From Lachnospiraceae bacterium (lineage in GTDB: Bacteria; Bacillota; Clostridia; Lachnospirales; Lachnospiraceae), in the NCBI GenBank assembly GCA_017408025.1, contig JAFQVJ010000040.1:26934-90933 (forward strand): a DNA stretch of 64,000 nt, read 5' to 3'. The notes beneath the pieces are model-generated. The model did no database searches. It saw only the letters and a list, made by a program, of their open reading frames with translations, and was not told the origin of the DNA. A program made the position numbers and the translations under genes. Positions 1 through 8,751 of the stretch are shown here, piece by piece (the stretch's first letter is position 1; each line of letters starts with the position of its first letter).

Positions 1-1113
1 TCTCAGGTCAAGGCTTTGTTTCGTAGAACTATAGACACTGGTATTCAGCATGGTACTGTTACTATTATGATGGGGTCTACAGGATATGAAGTTACAACTT
101 ATAGAATAGATGGCAACTACTCAGATGGTCGCCATCCTGAGCAGGTTACTTTTACGAAAAATCTTGTAGAAGATTTAAAGAGACGTGATTTTACCATCAA
201 CGCTATGGCGTACAATGACAGAGCTGGCGTGGTTGACGAATTTGACGGTACAGGTGACTTAGAGCACAAAATCATCCGTTGTGTTGGTGTTGCAACAGAG
301 CGTTTCACCGAGGATGCTTTGAGAATCCTACGAGCCATACGCTTTAGTGCCCAATTAGATTTTATAATTGCTGGCGATACAGCTGATGCCATAAAAGCAC
401 TTGCCGCAAATTTAAAAAAGATAAGTCGCGAACGCATCCAGACTGAATTGGACAAGCTTATCACTTCCAATCATCCTGACAGAATCAAGCTGGTGCAAGC
501 ATACGGATTAGCTCAATATATTTTCGACAATGCAAAGGTTATCTCCAATAGCTTTTCAGATAATTCTCCTACGATATTCCAGAATATATCTGATGTTATG
601 GAAGCACTTCCAACCGACCACTACATGCGTTGGACAGCCATGACAATATACGAAGACGAGCCACAGTCGGTTTTAAAGGGACTAAAATTCGACAATAAAA
701 CTATAGATATATGCAAGAGACTACACGCTGTGTCAAAAGAGCACATGCCACAGACAAAGCCAGAGCTTCGACGCATGATTGTCCGCTTTGGCAAGGAGCT
801 TTTTGATGAGTATGTTTTTACATTTGTAACCGTGCTTAATGATAAAGGATTGTACACATTATCTAGTAAAAAAGAAATTGATATAGCTCGCTCACTTTAT
901 GATGAAATTATAGCTGATAAAGATTGCATATCTATGAAAGATATGGCTATAAAGGGGGCAGACCTGATTGCTATGGGCATGGCGCCTGGAAAGGCAATCG
1001 GAAATATCTTGGACAAACTTTTTCAAAAGGTTCTCGATGACCCATCTATAAATACTTACGAACAACTTAAAGCGTGTATAAACAAACTAGATAATTTACC
1101 TTCGATTATCTAA
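1..1113 (+). CDS. cca: CCA-adding tRNA nucleotidyltransferase, 5'-truncated
   Basis: This enzyme builds or repairs the 3' CCA end of tRNAs. The frame is open from base 1, so the N-terminus lies outside the window; the TTG at position 16 is an internal codon, not a start. Visible family motifs are TGIQHGTVT, YEVTTYR with DGRHPEQVTF, and RRDFTINAMAYN, which belong to the class II nucleotidyltransferase head. They are followed by the RILRAIRFSAQL helix and the RIQTELDKL neck. The missing part should carry the GGxVRD and catalytic DxD segment. It runs alone rightward and ends at a hairpin shared with the leftward neighbour. Class II members include CCA-adding enzymes and poly(A) polymerases; in this phylum CCA addition is the usual role. 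Confidence 0.93.
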   Translation, partial: SQVKALFRRTIDTGIQHGTVTIMMGSTGYEVTTYRIDGNYSDGRHPEQVTFTKNLVEDLKRRDFTINAMAYNDRAGVVDEFDGTGDLEHKIIRCVGVATERFTEDALRILRAIRFSAQLDFIIAGDTADAIKALAANLKKISRERIQTELDKLITSNHPDRIKLVQAYGLAQYIFDNAKVISNSFSDNSPTIFQNISDVMEALPTDHYMRWTAMTIYEDEPQSVLKGLKFDNKTIDICKRLHAVSKEHMPQTKPELRRMIVRFGKELFDEYVFTFVTVLNDKGLYTLSSKKEIDIARSLYDEIIADKDCISMKDMAIKGADLIAMGMAPGKAIGNILDKLFQKVLDDPSINTYEQLKACINKLDNLPSII

Positions 1114-1137
1114 CTTCCATCTGCTGTAATAACATCA

Positions 1138-1164
1138 CGAGGACTATCAGGTGTATAGTCCTCG
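1138..1164. terminator. Bidirectional hairpin between convergent genes
   Basis: The arms CGAGGACTAT and ATAGTCCTCG (10 bp, 7-nt loop) sit just after the cca stop and overlap the last codons of the leftward AI-2E family gene. The T-run is weak (CTCATTTATTTT on the plus side). Confidence 0.6.
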
Positions 1165-2199
1165 CTCATTTATTTTCTCTAATATCTCTCTAATTAACAC
1201 AAATACCAGCGGTCCAGCTATCATTCCCAGGAAGCCAAACAGCTGATAACCAATATATATACTTATCAGTGTAGTGATAGGTGTCATGCCTATCTTCTGT
1301 CCCATAAGTCTCGGCTCCAGAAATTCCCTTGTAAGATAGCAAACAATAAAAATAACAAAGAGAATTGTCGCTTTCATATATTCACCCATAAAAATATATA
1401 CTATGCTCCAAGGTATAAGTATGGTACCTGCTCCAATAAGCGGTAGCGCATCAAATACACCTATAATAATTCCAAGGATAATATTATAATCATTTCCTAC
1501 CATAGCAAGCCCTACTGCACAGATTACCGCAACTATAGACATTATGATAATCTGTGATCTGACATAAGCTTTAAGTATTTTTGATATAAGTCCCTTCAGA
1601 TAAACTATCTCTTTATAAAATATATTCTTTTTACTAACTTTTTTGATTTTCTCCATATCGCGAACCATATAAAATATAGACATTACCGTCAAAGCCACAA
1701 CTATGATAACATCCATAACCGCCAAAAGTGTCTGTATAGAATTATTCATAAGTAGAGGCATTATCTTTCCCTGCCAGCTCTCTACAAAATGGTTCATACC
1801 GTCGCAGACATGGTTATACACAACGCCTCTATCCATATGGAACGAGTTTTCCATAATTCCACACACATTTTTAAGATATCCTAAAAATTGTTCCTGGTAT
1901 CTAGGCCAAACCTCCACGAAAGCCATAATCTGTCCTACTATAGCATCAAGCAAAAAATAAATACCAACCGCCATTCCTCCTAATGCAACCACGAGAGTCA
2001 AGCCTGCTGCCGCATTTTTATGAAAATGTAATTTATCTCTTAAGAATCTCACTATGGGAGATATAAGTACAGCCAATCCGTAGGCTAATATAAATGGCCA
2101 GATGAGAGGAATAATATATTTTATAAATAAAAATGCAGCTGCTAACAGCAACAATGCTATACCAAATAGTTCTAACTTTTTCCTCATCTGCCACACCAT
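1147..2199 (-). CDS. AI-2E family transporter-like membrane protein
   Basis: This is a 350-residue polytopic membrane protein of the AI-2E/PerM/YtvI superfamily (UPF0118). Members are variously proposed to be autoinducer-2 exporters or ion/proton antiporters. About seven or eight hydrophobic segments are visible: two near residues 8-50, one near 55-80, a pair near 150-180, and a C-terminal block from about 205 to 335. The C-terminal stretch DALPLIGAGTILIPW followed by LEPRLMGQKIGMTP is characteristic of the family. The start is set by a GGGAGGA ribosome site about 7 nt before the ATG. It is monocistronic and convergent with cca. The substrate cannot be read from the sequence. Confidence 0.85.
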   Translation of the reverse strand: MVWQMRKKLELFGIALLLLAAAFLFIKYIIPLIWPFILAYGLAVLISPIVRFLRDKLHFHKNAAAGLTLVVALGGMAVGIYFLLDAIVGQIMAFVEVWPRYQEQFLGYLKNVCGIMENSFHMDRGVVYNHVCDGMNHFVESWQGKIMPLLMNNSIQTLLAVMDVIIVVALTVMSIFYMVRDMEKIKKVSKKNIFYKEIVYLKGLISKILKAYVRSQIIIMSIVAVICAVGLAMVGNDYNIILGIIIGVFDALPLIGAGTILIPWSIVYIFMGEYMKATILFVIFIVCYLTREFLEPRLMGQKIGMTPITTLISIYIGYQLFGFLGMIAGPLVFVLIREILEKINERGLYT

Positions 2200-2368
2200 T
2201 TTCTATCCTCCCTGCATCCTATTCAACTTCATCTATCCACCATAAATTGTGTTACTAGTATAAACATTTTGTTATAAAATATTATGGTAATTATATCTAG
2301 GATAAGTTATACTGATTTGTACATAAGCTTTTGAATAGGATATTTTTGATTAATATTAGGAGACAGAC

Positions 2369-3148
2369 ATGAAACTAGACATTTTATACGAGGACAAGGA
2401 TATAATAGTATGTCACAAAGCACCTGGCGTTTCGTCCCAGACAGAACGCTCCTACGACCCAGATATGGTCAGCCTTCTGATGAATCATTTTCATAAAACA
2501 GGTGTAAAAAATCCATATGTGGGTGTTGTTCATCGATTAGATAAGCCTGTAGCTGGTGTTATAATATACGGAAAAAACGAGAAGGCCACAAAGCTTTTAA
2601 GTGAACAGATAACACATCATAAGTTTACAAAAAAATATAAGGCTATAGTATGTGGTGATATAAGCAAATTAGATTCTATTTCTAAGCAAAGCTCATCTAT
2701 CTCACTTGGTACAGATGGTCGTTATACCCTATTGGATCATTTACTTCGCGATGCCAAAACTAATACTTCCAGCGTTGTAGACATGACCGATCCAAAATAC
2801 AGCTCAAACAAAGAGGTTAAAAAAAGTTCCTTGGAGTTCTCTGTGGAAAAGATTGTGGAGCTGACACCCGACTGTCCTCTGTACAAGTCAGACTGCCCAT
2901 ATGATAATAAGCTGTGCCTCGTAGACATAGAATTATTGACGGGACGTCATCATCAGATACGCGTTCAATTCTCCCATGCCGGGTATCCTTTGTGGGGCGA
3001 TTTGAGATACTCTCCATATGCAAAGAAGTTAGGACAACGAAGGGGTGTGGCACTATGTGCATACTCCCTCACCATTAAACATCCAACTACTCATAAGGAG
3101 ATGACCTTTAGCGTGGAGCCTGACAACAGCATTTTTATGCGTTTATAA
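2369..3148 (+). CDS. RluA-family RNA pseudouridine synthase
   Basis: A 259-residue enzyme that isomerises uridine to pseudouridine in rRNA or tRNA. The catalytic motif GVVHRLDKPVAGV near residues 53-65 contains the conserved Asp of the HRLD box, and the C-terminal RHHQIRVQFSHAGYPLWGD block is the usual substrate-binding segment. No N-terminal S4 domain is visible, so this is the short form. A poorly conserved insert lies around residues 110-160. The start has AGGAGA 7 nt upstream. It is a single gene ending at a strong hairpin. Which RNA position it modifies cannot be told from sequence. Confidence 0.9.
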   Translation: MKLDILYEDKDIIVCHKAPGVSSQTERSYDPDMVSLLMNHFHKTGVKNPYVGVVHRLDKPVAGVIIYGKNEKATKLLSEQITHHKFTKKYKAIVCGDISKLDSISKQSSSISLGTDGRYTLLDHLLRDAKTNTSSVVDMTDPKYSSNKEVKKSSLEFSVEKIVELTPDCPLYKSDCPYDNKLCLVDIELLTGRHHQIRVQFSHAGYPLWGDLRYSPYAKKLGQRRGVALCAYSLTIKHPTTHKEMTFSVEPDNSIFMRL

Positions 3149-3152
3149 TTGC

Positions 3153-3187
3153 AAAAGAGCGATGAAGACAAATTTCATCGCTCTTTT
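3153..3187. terminator. Bidirectional intrinsic terminator
   Basis: A 14-bp stem (AAAAGAGCGATGAA with its complement, 6-7 nt loop) is followed by a T-run on the plus side and matched by an A-run on the other. It lies between the convergent pseudouridine synthase and ABC genes. Confidence 0.85.
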
Positions 3188-3189
3188 TT

Positions 3190-5013
3190 TTACTCGGTGA
3201 TAAGACTGAGTACACTTTTTTTCATAAATCTTCTGATTGGCAGGATAAGACTAATAATGCTATATCCCAATATAAGCATTACCAACAGCATAATATGCCC
3301 AAAAGATACAAAACAATTGATATCAAATGCCGTCTTTAATACCAGAGCCACTAAGTTGAACAATACAATTGATATAAGTGTAGCTTTTATATTTTTTACC
3401 ATACGTTCTAACATCAATTGCAACCTGACCATACGTTTTGATATACCAAATATTTGCATATATCCCAGTTCCCTTCTTCGATAATACAATTCCACTTCTA
3501 TATCATTGCTTATAAATATCATACCCATAAGTCCCAGTGCAACAAACGCTACCCATATTATCTCATTGACAAAATCCAACATTTCCATCATTTCGCCAAG
3601 CTTTTCGTCCCATATAGACAACGCACCTCCGGCTATATTATTTTTAACATCCTTATATATTGCTTCATTCTCATATATTCCTTCTACCTTAACCATTACA
3701 TATGACGTATCCATAAGCTCTCCATACTGCCTTATAGATTCATATGGAATATACACCAGACAAACTGCATCAGCATTCTTATAATAGATATCACCATAGT
3801 ATATCTCTGGATCAACATCTTTGTCTTCTTCAATATTTGCCACAATTCCCGTTATAGTATATTCGTAGTCCCTTATATATATTTTCTCCCCAATACGTTT
3901 CTCTATATCAGCTTCATTCTTTTTAGAAAGATAGAGTGCCATATCATAGCTTATGAGAACCTCATTTTCTGTTTTTGGAAACTTTCCATACTTAACCAAG
4001 CCCCCATAGCCTAATACACTATCCTCTTCATCAAGCAATGGATAGCAGCTATAGTTATCCTCATTCACACAATACAAATCGTACTTCTCATATTGATAAT
4101 TCCTGTAACATAATCCACTTGTATATGTGAGCTCAGACAACGAAAATACTTCCATCGGGTACTGCTCCTTGCAGTGCCTTACCGTTTCACTATAAAAATT
4201 GTTCTGTACAGAAAAGCACACCAGCATCAATGTTACAACAAATATCATTGGTAGAAGTGCAAATATACGCAATCGCTTTTTGCTTCGCCTAAGAACCAGT
4301 GGCAGCATAACCTTCCACGAATTTTTACATTCTAGCTTTTCTTTATCATTAGTTGTATCATCGAGGCACTCCACTACATTCTCATTTTTTTGAACCTCAC
4401 TCATCACACCATAATCAAGTTGAATTATCTCATCCGCCAACTCATCGAAATAATGCTCATGGGTTGCCACTATAATGGTTCTGTTTTCGGCTCTGAGCAC
4501 CGAAAATAAATTAGCAATTTCCTCTGAATTCTTTTTATCAAGAGATGCCGTAGGCTCATCTGCCAATATAAGCTTCGCTCCCGATAGCAGGGATCGTATT
4601 ATGGATATTCTCTGTCTTTCCCCACCTGAAAGCTGTTCAGGATACTTTTCTAACAGCTTTGATACCTTTAGCTGTTCAGCATAACGTTTTATCAGTTCCT
4701 TGTTGTTATTGATATACATCAGATTCTCTTCAATAGTCAGATTCGCTATAAGCAGACTGCTCTGAAAAATATATCCAACAGAGCCTCTGATCTTTTCTCT
4801 TTCTGCTTTTGATGCCTCATTTATGCGAACCTCATCAAAAATGTACTCACCCTCATACTCATTTTCAAGCATACCCAATATATTCAGGAGTGTAGTTTTA
4901 CCACAACCACTTACTCCCTTTATAACATATATTTTGTTGGGCTCAAATGTATATGTTATATCATTAAGAACTGGCTTGTTATATTCTTTTACTATATTTT
5001 TTAGTGTTATCAT
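3190..5013 (-). CDS. ABC transporter, ATPase fused to FtsX-like permease
   Basis: A 607-residue fusion protein. Residues 1-215 form a LolD/MacB-type ATPase with Walker A GVSGCGKTT, signature LSGGERQRIS, Walker B LILADEPTASLD and H-loop VATHEH. A transmembrane segment near residue 248 leads to an extracytoplasmic domain, and three C-terminal helices make the FtsX-type permease. It overlaps the upstream ABC gene by 4 bp (ATGA), so the two are translationally coupled and probably form a heterodimer. MacB-type pumps move peptides, lipoproteins or antibiotics, or act as mechanotransmitters. The neighbouring lipoprotein and secreted protein suggest export of, or protection against, a peptide, but that is inference. 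Confidence 0.88.
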   Translation of the reverse strand: MITLKNIVKEYNKPVLNDITYTFEPNKIYVIKGVSGCGKTTLLNILGMLENEYEGEYIFDEVRINEASKAEREKIRGSVGYIFQSSLLIANLTIEENLMYINNNKELIKRYAEQLKVSKLLEKYPEQLSGGERQRISIIRSLLSGAKLILADEPTASLDKKNSEEIANLFSVLRAENRTIIVATHEHYFDELADEIIQLDYGVMSEVQKNENVVECLDDTTNDKEKLECKNSWKVMLPLVLRRSKKRLRIFALLPMIFVVTLMLVCFSVQNNFYSETVRHCKEQYPMEVFSLSELTYTSGLCYRNYQYEKYDLYCVNEDNYSCYPLLDEEDSVLGYGGLVKYGKFPKTENEVLISYDMALYLSKKNEADIEKRIGEKIYIRDYEYTITGIVANIEEDKDVDPEIYYGDIYYKNADAVCLVYIPYESIRQYGELMDTSYVMVKVEGIYENEAIYKDVKNNIAGGALSIWDEKLGEMMEMLDFVNEIIWVAFVALGLMGMIFISNDIEVELYYRRRELGYMQIFGISKRMVRLQLMLERMVKNIKATLISIVLFNLVALVLKTAFDINCFVSFGHIMLLVMLILGYSIISLILPIRRFMKKSVLSLITE

Positions 5014-6941
5014 ATCAAATCCCTCTGTTCCACCAGATTTTCACTTATATTACTGCTCTTTATTTTCCTAAGTAAATAAATGCCATTTACAATACCCATA
5101 GTTGCTGTTATGGCAAACATTATAAATATATTTTGCAGGTTGTATGTAAATATTTCAAATGGTATTACCTTTATCTCTCTATTGATAATGTTAATCACAG
5201 TGCTTATAGTAAATGCCATCACACCTGATACTATAAATACTTTCAATAATTCAAAAACACTGTACAGCATCCATACCATTTTGACCTTATACGTTTTGTA
5301 TCCAAGATACTGAAATACAGCAAAAATCTTTTTGTTATACATAAGCTCTGTCTTCTGTGTCTGATAATAAAACAAAATTGCCATTGCCATCACAAAGATA
5401 GCAATAGGATAAATATATTTATTCATCATGTTAAAAACATGTACCAAGGAAAGCTCTATATATGGTTGACTAAGTATTACACCATCCATATTATCTGTTA
5501 TTTCTTCATATTCATTATAAAAATCCATCATGTCATCATAAGACTCAAAGAACAGCGTATAGTGTCTAACACCCCCTCCTCCTTTTATACTAAAAAATTC
5601 TTTATCCTCAAGATATTTATTAGTTATGGCTGCACTGATACAATAAAGATCATCATACATCTCTTTTTCGTCAAATATACTGATACCCATATTATGTAGA
5701 TATTGACGTTCTGCCTCACTAAACTCTTTCATGATACCCACAATAGTCATACTATATGTGCCGTCGTATAATTTTATATCCATGGTCTTTCCCAACACTT
5801 CCTCCGGCGTTCCAAGTGTCATTGCCATTGCATCCGATAGAAGTATCTCATTCTCATTGGCAATATACCTACCATGCTGTACAAAGTTATCTATATGTAT
5901 ATTTCCCTCATCCAAAGGAAATGACCATGGCGTTGTATCGAAATCACTCTCATATGCCATACCTGACTGATCTACAATCATAGGTACCGATCCACAATAG
6001 CTTAAAACTATCTCTTTTATATCTTCCCGTTCATACAGACTATTTACAAAATCCATATTCTGTTCCTCAACCTGCAACTTCAACTGATTGAATCCATATA
6101 TATATTCGATACTTGAATCCACTTTATTCTGTGGCGTATCCCCAAGTGATATACCTAAAAATGCCAGCATCAATACAAAACACAATCTCACTCTGGACTT
6201 CTTATTTTTAAACTTTGATTTAAACCATTTTCTGATATATCTATATACATTCTTTGCACTTGTATAATCTTCTACCGTTTTTTCAGTATGAGATGTGTCT
6301 GCTTCAAACTCTATATCCTGCACATATTTATCCATTTTATTAAAATCAATGCACTCATCTGCATATTCCTTGGCAACTTCATCATGGGAGCTGCATATAA
6401 TCAACATATCATTCTTATGCTTTTTTAGTATCTCAAATACAAGCAGCTTGTTCTCTTTATCCAATGATGCTGTAGGTTCATCCAAGAGAATAATACGCTT
6501 ATTTCTTATAAGCGAACGTATTATACATACTCTCTGTTTCTCACCACCACTAAGCTTGCCTGGATAAGAATATTTTTTATCAGACAGTCCAAACTCCTCC
6601 AGATATTTATCTATGAGTTCACTATCCGTTGTACACATTTCCAAATTATCATATACAGTTAAGTAATCTATGAAGTTTGCATCCTGAGTTATATAATCCA
6701 TAGTTGCATTAACCCTATCTGCCTTTACCTGTGCCTCATAGCAAACTCCTTCTATATATATTTTTCCTGCATCATATGGTATATGTCCCGCTAACATATT
6801 TAAAAGAGTGGTCTTTCCACTACCACTCTCTCCATACAACAGATAGAAACCATTATCTTCGAATCTATAAGAAAAATCAGAAAGTACCTTTTGTCCTTTA
6901 TATCCTTTTGAAACGCTTTTACAACATATCATTTCATCCAC
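5010..6941 (-). CDS. ABC transporter, ATPase fused to FtsX-like permease
   Basis: A 643-residue partner of the downstream ABC protein with the same design. The ATPase occupies about residues 1-200 (Walker A GESGSGKTT, signature LSGGEKQRVC, Walker B ILLDEPTASLD, SSHDE at the H-loop). A transmembrane helix near 255-270 is followed by a long extracytoplasmic domain and three C-terminal helices near 500-520, 550-580 and 605-630. In canonical MacB the ATPase and permease occur once; here two diverged fusions are adjacent, which suits a heterodimeric pump. The gene follows the lipoprotein by 26 bp and belongs to the leftward module I cluster. Confidence 0.86.
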   Translation of the reverse strand: MDEMICCKSVSKGYKGQKVLSDFSYRFEDNGFYLLYGESGSGKTTLLNMLAGHIPYDAGKIYIEGVCYEAQVKADRVNATMDYITQDANFIDYLTVYDNLEMCTTDSELIDKYLEEFGLSDKKYSYPGKLSGGEKQRVCIIRSLIRNKRIILLDEPTASLDKENKLLVFEILKKHKNDMLIICSSHDEVAKEYADECIDFNKMDKYVQDIEFEADTSHTEKTVEDYTSAKNVYRYIRKWFKSKFKNKKSRVRLCFVLMLAFLGISLGDTPQNKVDSSIEYIYGFNQLKLQVEEQNMDFVNSLYEREDIKEIVLSYCGSVPMIVDQSGMAYESDFDTTPWSFPLDEGNIHIDNFVQHGRYIANENEILLSDAMAMTLGTPEEVLGKTMDIKLYDGTYSMTIVGIMKEFSEAERQYLHNMGISIFDEKEMYDDLYCISAAITNKYLEDKEFFSIKGGGGVRHYTLFFESYDDMMDFYNEYEEITDNMDGVILSQPYIELSLVHVFNMMNKYIYPIAIFVMAMAILFYYQTQKTELMYNKKIFAVFQYLGYKTYKVKMVWMLYSVFELLKVFIVSGVMAFTISTVINIINREIKVIPFEIFTYNLQNIFIMFAITATMGIVNGIYLLRKIKSSNISENLVEQRDLI

Positions 6942-6967
6942 CTCTTCTATCTGCCTTATGCTTTTGT

Positions 6968-7792
6968 CTAATAAGGGCTCTTCTCTAAATCCTCCAGCAT
7001 ATCATCTAGTCTGTCTAAATACGACGAGTCTTCCTCCATATATTTTTCTTTATCTATATCAAATAGCTGATTTGCAATAATATCTTTCTCAATATTTGAC
7101 ACAGCCTCTGCCAAGGCGATCTGTTCTGCATCGGCCTTACCATCACTGACCATGTCACTCATATATATATTGCCATCATATATCAATTCAATATTCACAG
7201 CCATAATGTTTCCACGAGCCAAAAAATAACCTATCTGCCAGTGATATCCCTCCCTGACATTCTCTACCACAATGTCAGCCTCTGGATAAGCACCATAATA
7301 ACCATTTCCCAGCTTTTCACTGCTTATAGCCTCATCATATAGATTTAATATCATATTCTTATCCATGTGCTCTATCTTGACACTATCACGCTGTTCATCC
7401 GTCAGTTTGTCCAATGGTTTATTTGTATCAAAAAACTCTTCCATGTTATTAAAATCTGTTTCATAGTCGTTAAATAATGACATATATGTAATCTCTGGAT
7501 AATATGAGCCTAATATTTCGCCATTCTCATCTACACAATCTATCTCATACCCTTCTATCTCTTTATATTTCAAATTATAGGCATCATACACATAACACTC
7601 TGGAATATCCTGCCCTTTTTCATACTCACATATAAAATAATGCATCCAACCATCAGCACCCTCTAAGATGGCTACCTTACTATCATAATTATAATCCGGT
7701 GCTTTTCTCTCCTTATTATTCTTACTACTATCCGAGCAGCCATACAGCATAATAGCAATCATCAAAATTATAGTTATTAATTTTTTTACCAT
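6968..7792 (-). CDS. Lipoprotein of module I, unknown function
   Basis: A 274-residue predicted lipoprotein. A short basic start and hydrophobic stretch lead to the lipobox LYGC at residues 16-19, after which the mature chain would be anchored through its Cys. The rest is acidic, soluble and beta-rich, with no motif I recognise. It lies between the broken secreted-protein gene and the paired ABC genes on the same strand, so it may be the surface partner or immunity component of that transporter; this is inference from position. A CGGAGGAT ribosome site precedes the ATG. Confidence 0.72.
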   Translation of the reverse strand: MVKKLITIILMIAIMLYGCSDSSKNNKERKAPDYNYDSKVAILEGADGWMHYFICEYEKGQDIPECYVYDAYNLKYKEIEGYEIDCVDENGEILGSYYPEITYMSLFNDYETDFNNMEEFFDTNKPLDKLTDEQRDSVKIEHMDKNMILNLYDEAISSEKLGNGYYGAYPEADIVVENVREGYHWQIGYFLARGNIMAVNIELIYDGNIYMSDMVSDGKADAEQIALAEAVSNIEKDIIANQLFDIDKEKYMEEDSSYLDRLDDMLEDLEKSPY

Positions 7793-7820
7793 CTTTTTAT
7801 CCTCCGTATATATATTGTGC

Positions 7821-7859
7821 AGGCTATAATCAAATCTTTATATCATTCGATTATAGCCT
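7821..7859 (-). terminator. Intercistronic hairpin before the lipoprotein gene
   Basis: An 11-bp inverted repeat (AGGCTATAATC and its complement, 17-nt loop) lies between the interrupted secreted-protein gene and the lipoprotein gene. There is no T-run on the transcribed strand, so it may be an attenuator or mRNA-processing hairpin that lowers downstream expression rather than a full terminator. Confidence 0.45.
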
Positions 7860-7872
7860 TACTAATAATTAT

Positions 7873-8388
7873 TTATTGCATTCCAAATTTATATTTAAAA
7901 TTCCCTACTGGTGCAACAGAAAAAATAGCATCACCCGATTTTTTCTCAAGATAGTAGGTAATATAAAGCTCCGCATATTCATCGCCCTCTGCCTCTAACA
8001 TTCCCTTTATATGTGATTCACCTAGGCTAACAAGAACCTTATTAAACTTTCTTTTATCATACTGTATGTAATATGTCTTTACATGGTCGTCAGCATTATT
8101 TTCATCAAGCTCCATAAGTTTAACTTCCATATTCCTCGTCTGTTCCGAAAAGGTATTTGGCAATACAGAACCTTCAATAAAATATGCATACGCATCTTTG
8201 CCCATTGCAGTTTCTGTGTCCGCTTTAAGTCGCTGTGCTGTTGTTCGCTCCGATCAATATCCTGCAATTGTTGCATTTGAATCCTTATAAGCAGCCATTT
8301 CTTCTCCAGCATTTACAGCCATTGTTGTTGCTACTATGCTCGTAACAAGCAAAGCTGTTGTTACCAATTTCTTTATTGTCTTTCTCAT
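7873..8388 (-). pseudogene. Secreted protein gene interrupted by in-frame TGA
   Basis: A strong ribosome site (AGGAGG, 8 nt spacing) precedes an ATG at 8388 that opens a clear signal peptide (MRKTIKKLVTTALLVT, then TTMAVNAG). The frame hits TGA at 8254-8256 (codon 45) and then stays open in the same frame for 126 more codons to the stop at 7873. The downstream part, starting with an ATG at 8205, has no ribosome site of its own. A single base change (for example TGG or CGA to TGA) would explain the break, and the intact product would have been about 171 residues. I do not recognise the mature domain. It is the first gene of the module I cluster. A sequencing error or programmed readthrough cannot be excluded. 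Confidence 0.7.
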
Positions 8389-8446
8389 TGGTAAAACCTC
8401 CTCTTAATAGTATTTATCCCCATGTGCACAAGGTACGACATGTACT

Positions 8447-8474
8447 ATTATAACATATTTAGAATTTTCTTCAA
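8447..8474 (-). promoter_or_regulatory. Promoter of module I secreted-protein gene
   Basis: On the minus strand, TTGAAG (8469-8474) and TATAAT (8447-8452) are separated by 16 nt and lie about 60 nt before the ATG at 8388. The -35 box overlaps the last three bases of the 25-bp palindrome, so a protein bound to the palindrome would touch the promoter. Confidence 0.6.
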
Positions 8475-8526
8475 TGGACAGAATAGTATACTTTTGAGGT
8501 GCAAAAGTATACTATTCTGTCCATTG
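8472..8526. promoter_or_regulatory. Perfect 25-bp palindrome, candidate operator
   Basis: Two perfectly matching 25-bp arms (8472-8496 and 8502-8526, core AGAATAGTATACTTTTG) are separated by the 5-nt loop AGGTG. The element sits between the leftward secreted-protein promoter and the rightward short peptide gene. A T-rich tract follows on the plus side, so a terminator role is possible, but no plus-strand gene lies to its left. Its overlap with the -35 box favours a regulator site. Confidence 0.6.
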
Positions 8527-8601
8527 TTTTTCCTTTATTTTACGCCAATAATATAGCCATGCAATAAAAAAACTAGTCAAGAAGTTAAGAAACGATTACT
8601 T

Positions 8602-8751
8602 ATGAGAAAAATTATTAAAAACTTATTAGTCTTAACACTCATTGCTACATTGACAAGCTCACTTTGCTATATTAGCGATTCATCTAATCCCAATTTAGAA
8701 ATGGGTACCTATAGCAATCGATCTAAAGTTAGTAACACATCTACAGACTAG
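8602..8751 (+). CDS. Short exported peptide, candidate signalling pre-peptide
   Basis: A 49-codon frame encoding a basic N-terminus (MRKIIKNLL), a hydrophobic core (VLTLIATLTSSLCYI) and a short polar C-terminal half ending NTSTD. This is the size and design of exported pre-peptides such as PapR, NprX or SHP that are matured and sensed by RRNPP regulators. Its stop overlaps the 3' end of the convergent dual-HTH regulator gene by 11 bp. The ribosome site is weak (AAGAAG about 20 nt upstream), which lowers confidence. It could instead be a spurious frame or a decayed lipoprotein. The function is inference from architecture and position. Confidence 0.45.
   Translation: MRKIIKNLLVLTLIATLTSSLCYISDSSNPNLEMGTYSNRSKVSNTSTD

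Noticed and set aside
8254-8256. Selenocysteine codon in the secreted-protein gene
   Set aside because: I see no SECIS-like hairpin right after the TGA and the context has no redox motif; a nonsense mutation or error is simpler.
8472-8526. Simple terminator
   Set aside because: A T-rich tract follows on the plus side, but no plus-strand gene lies to its left, and it abuts the -35 of the leftward promoter. A terminator role is not excluded but is less likely.
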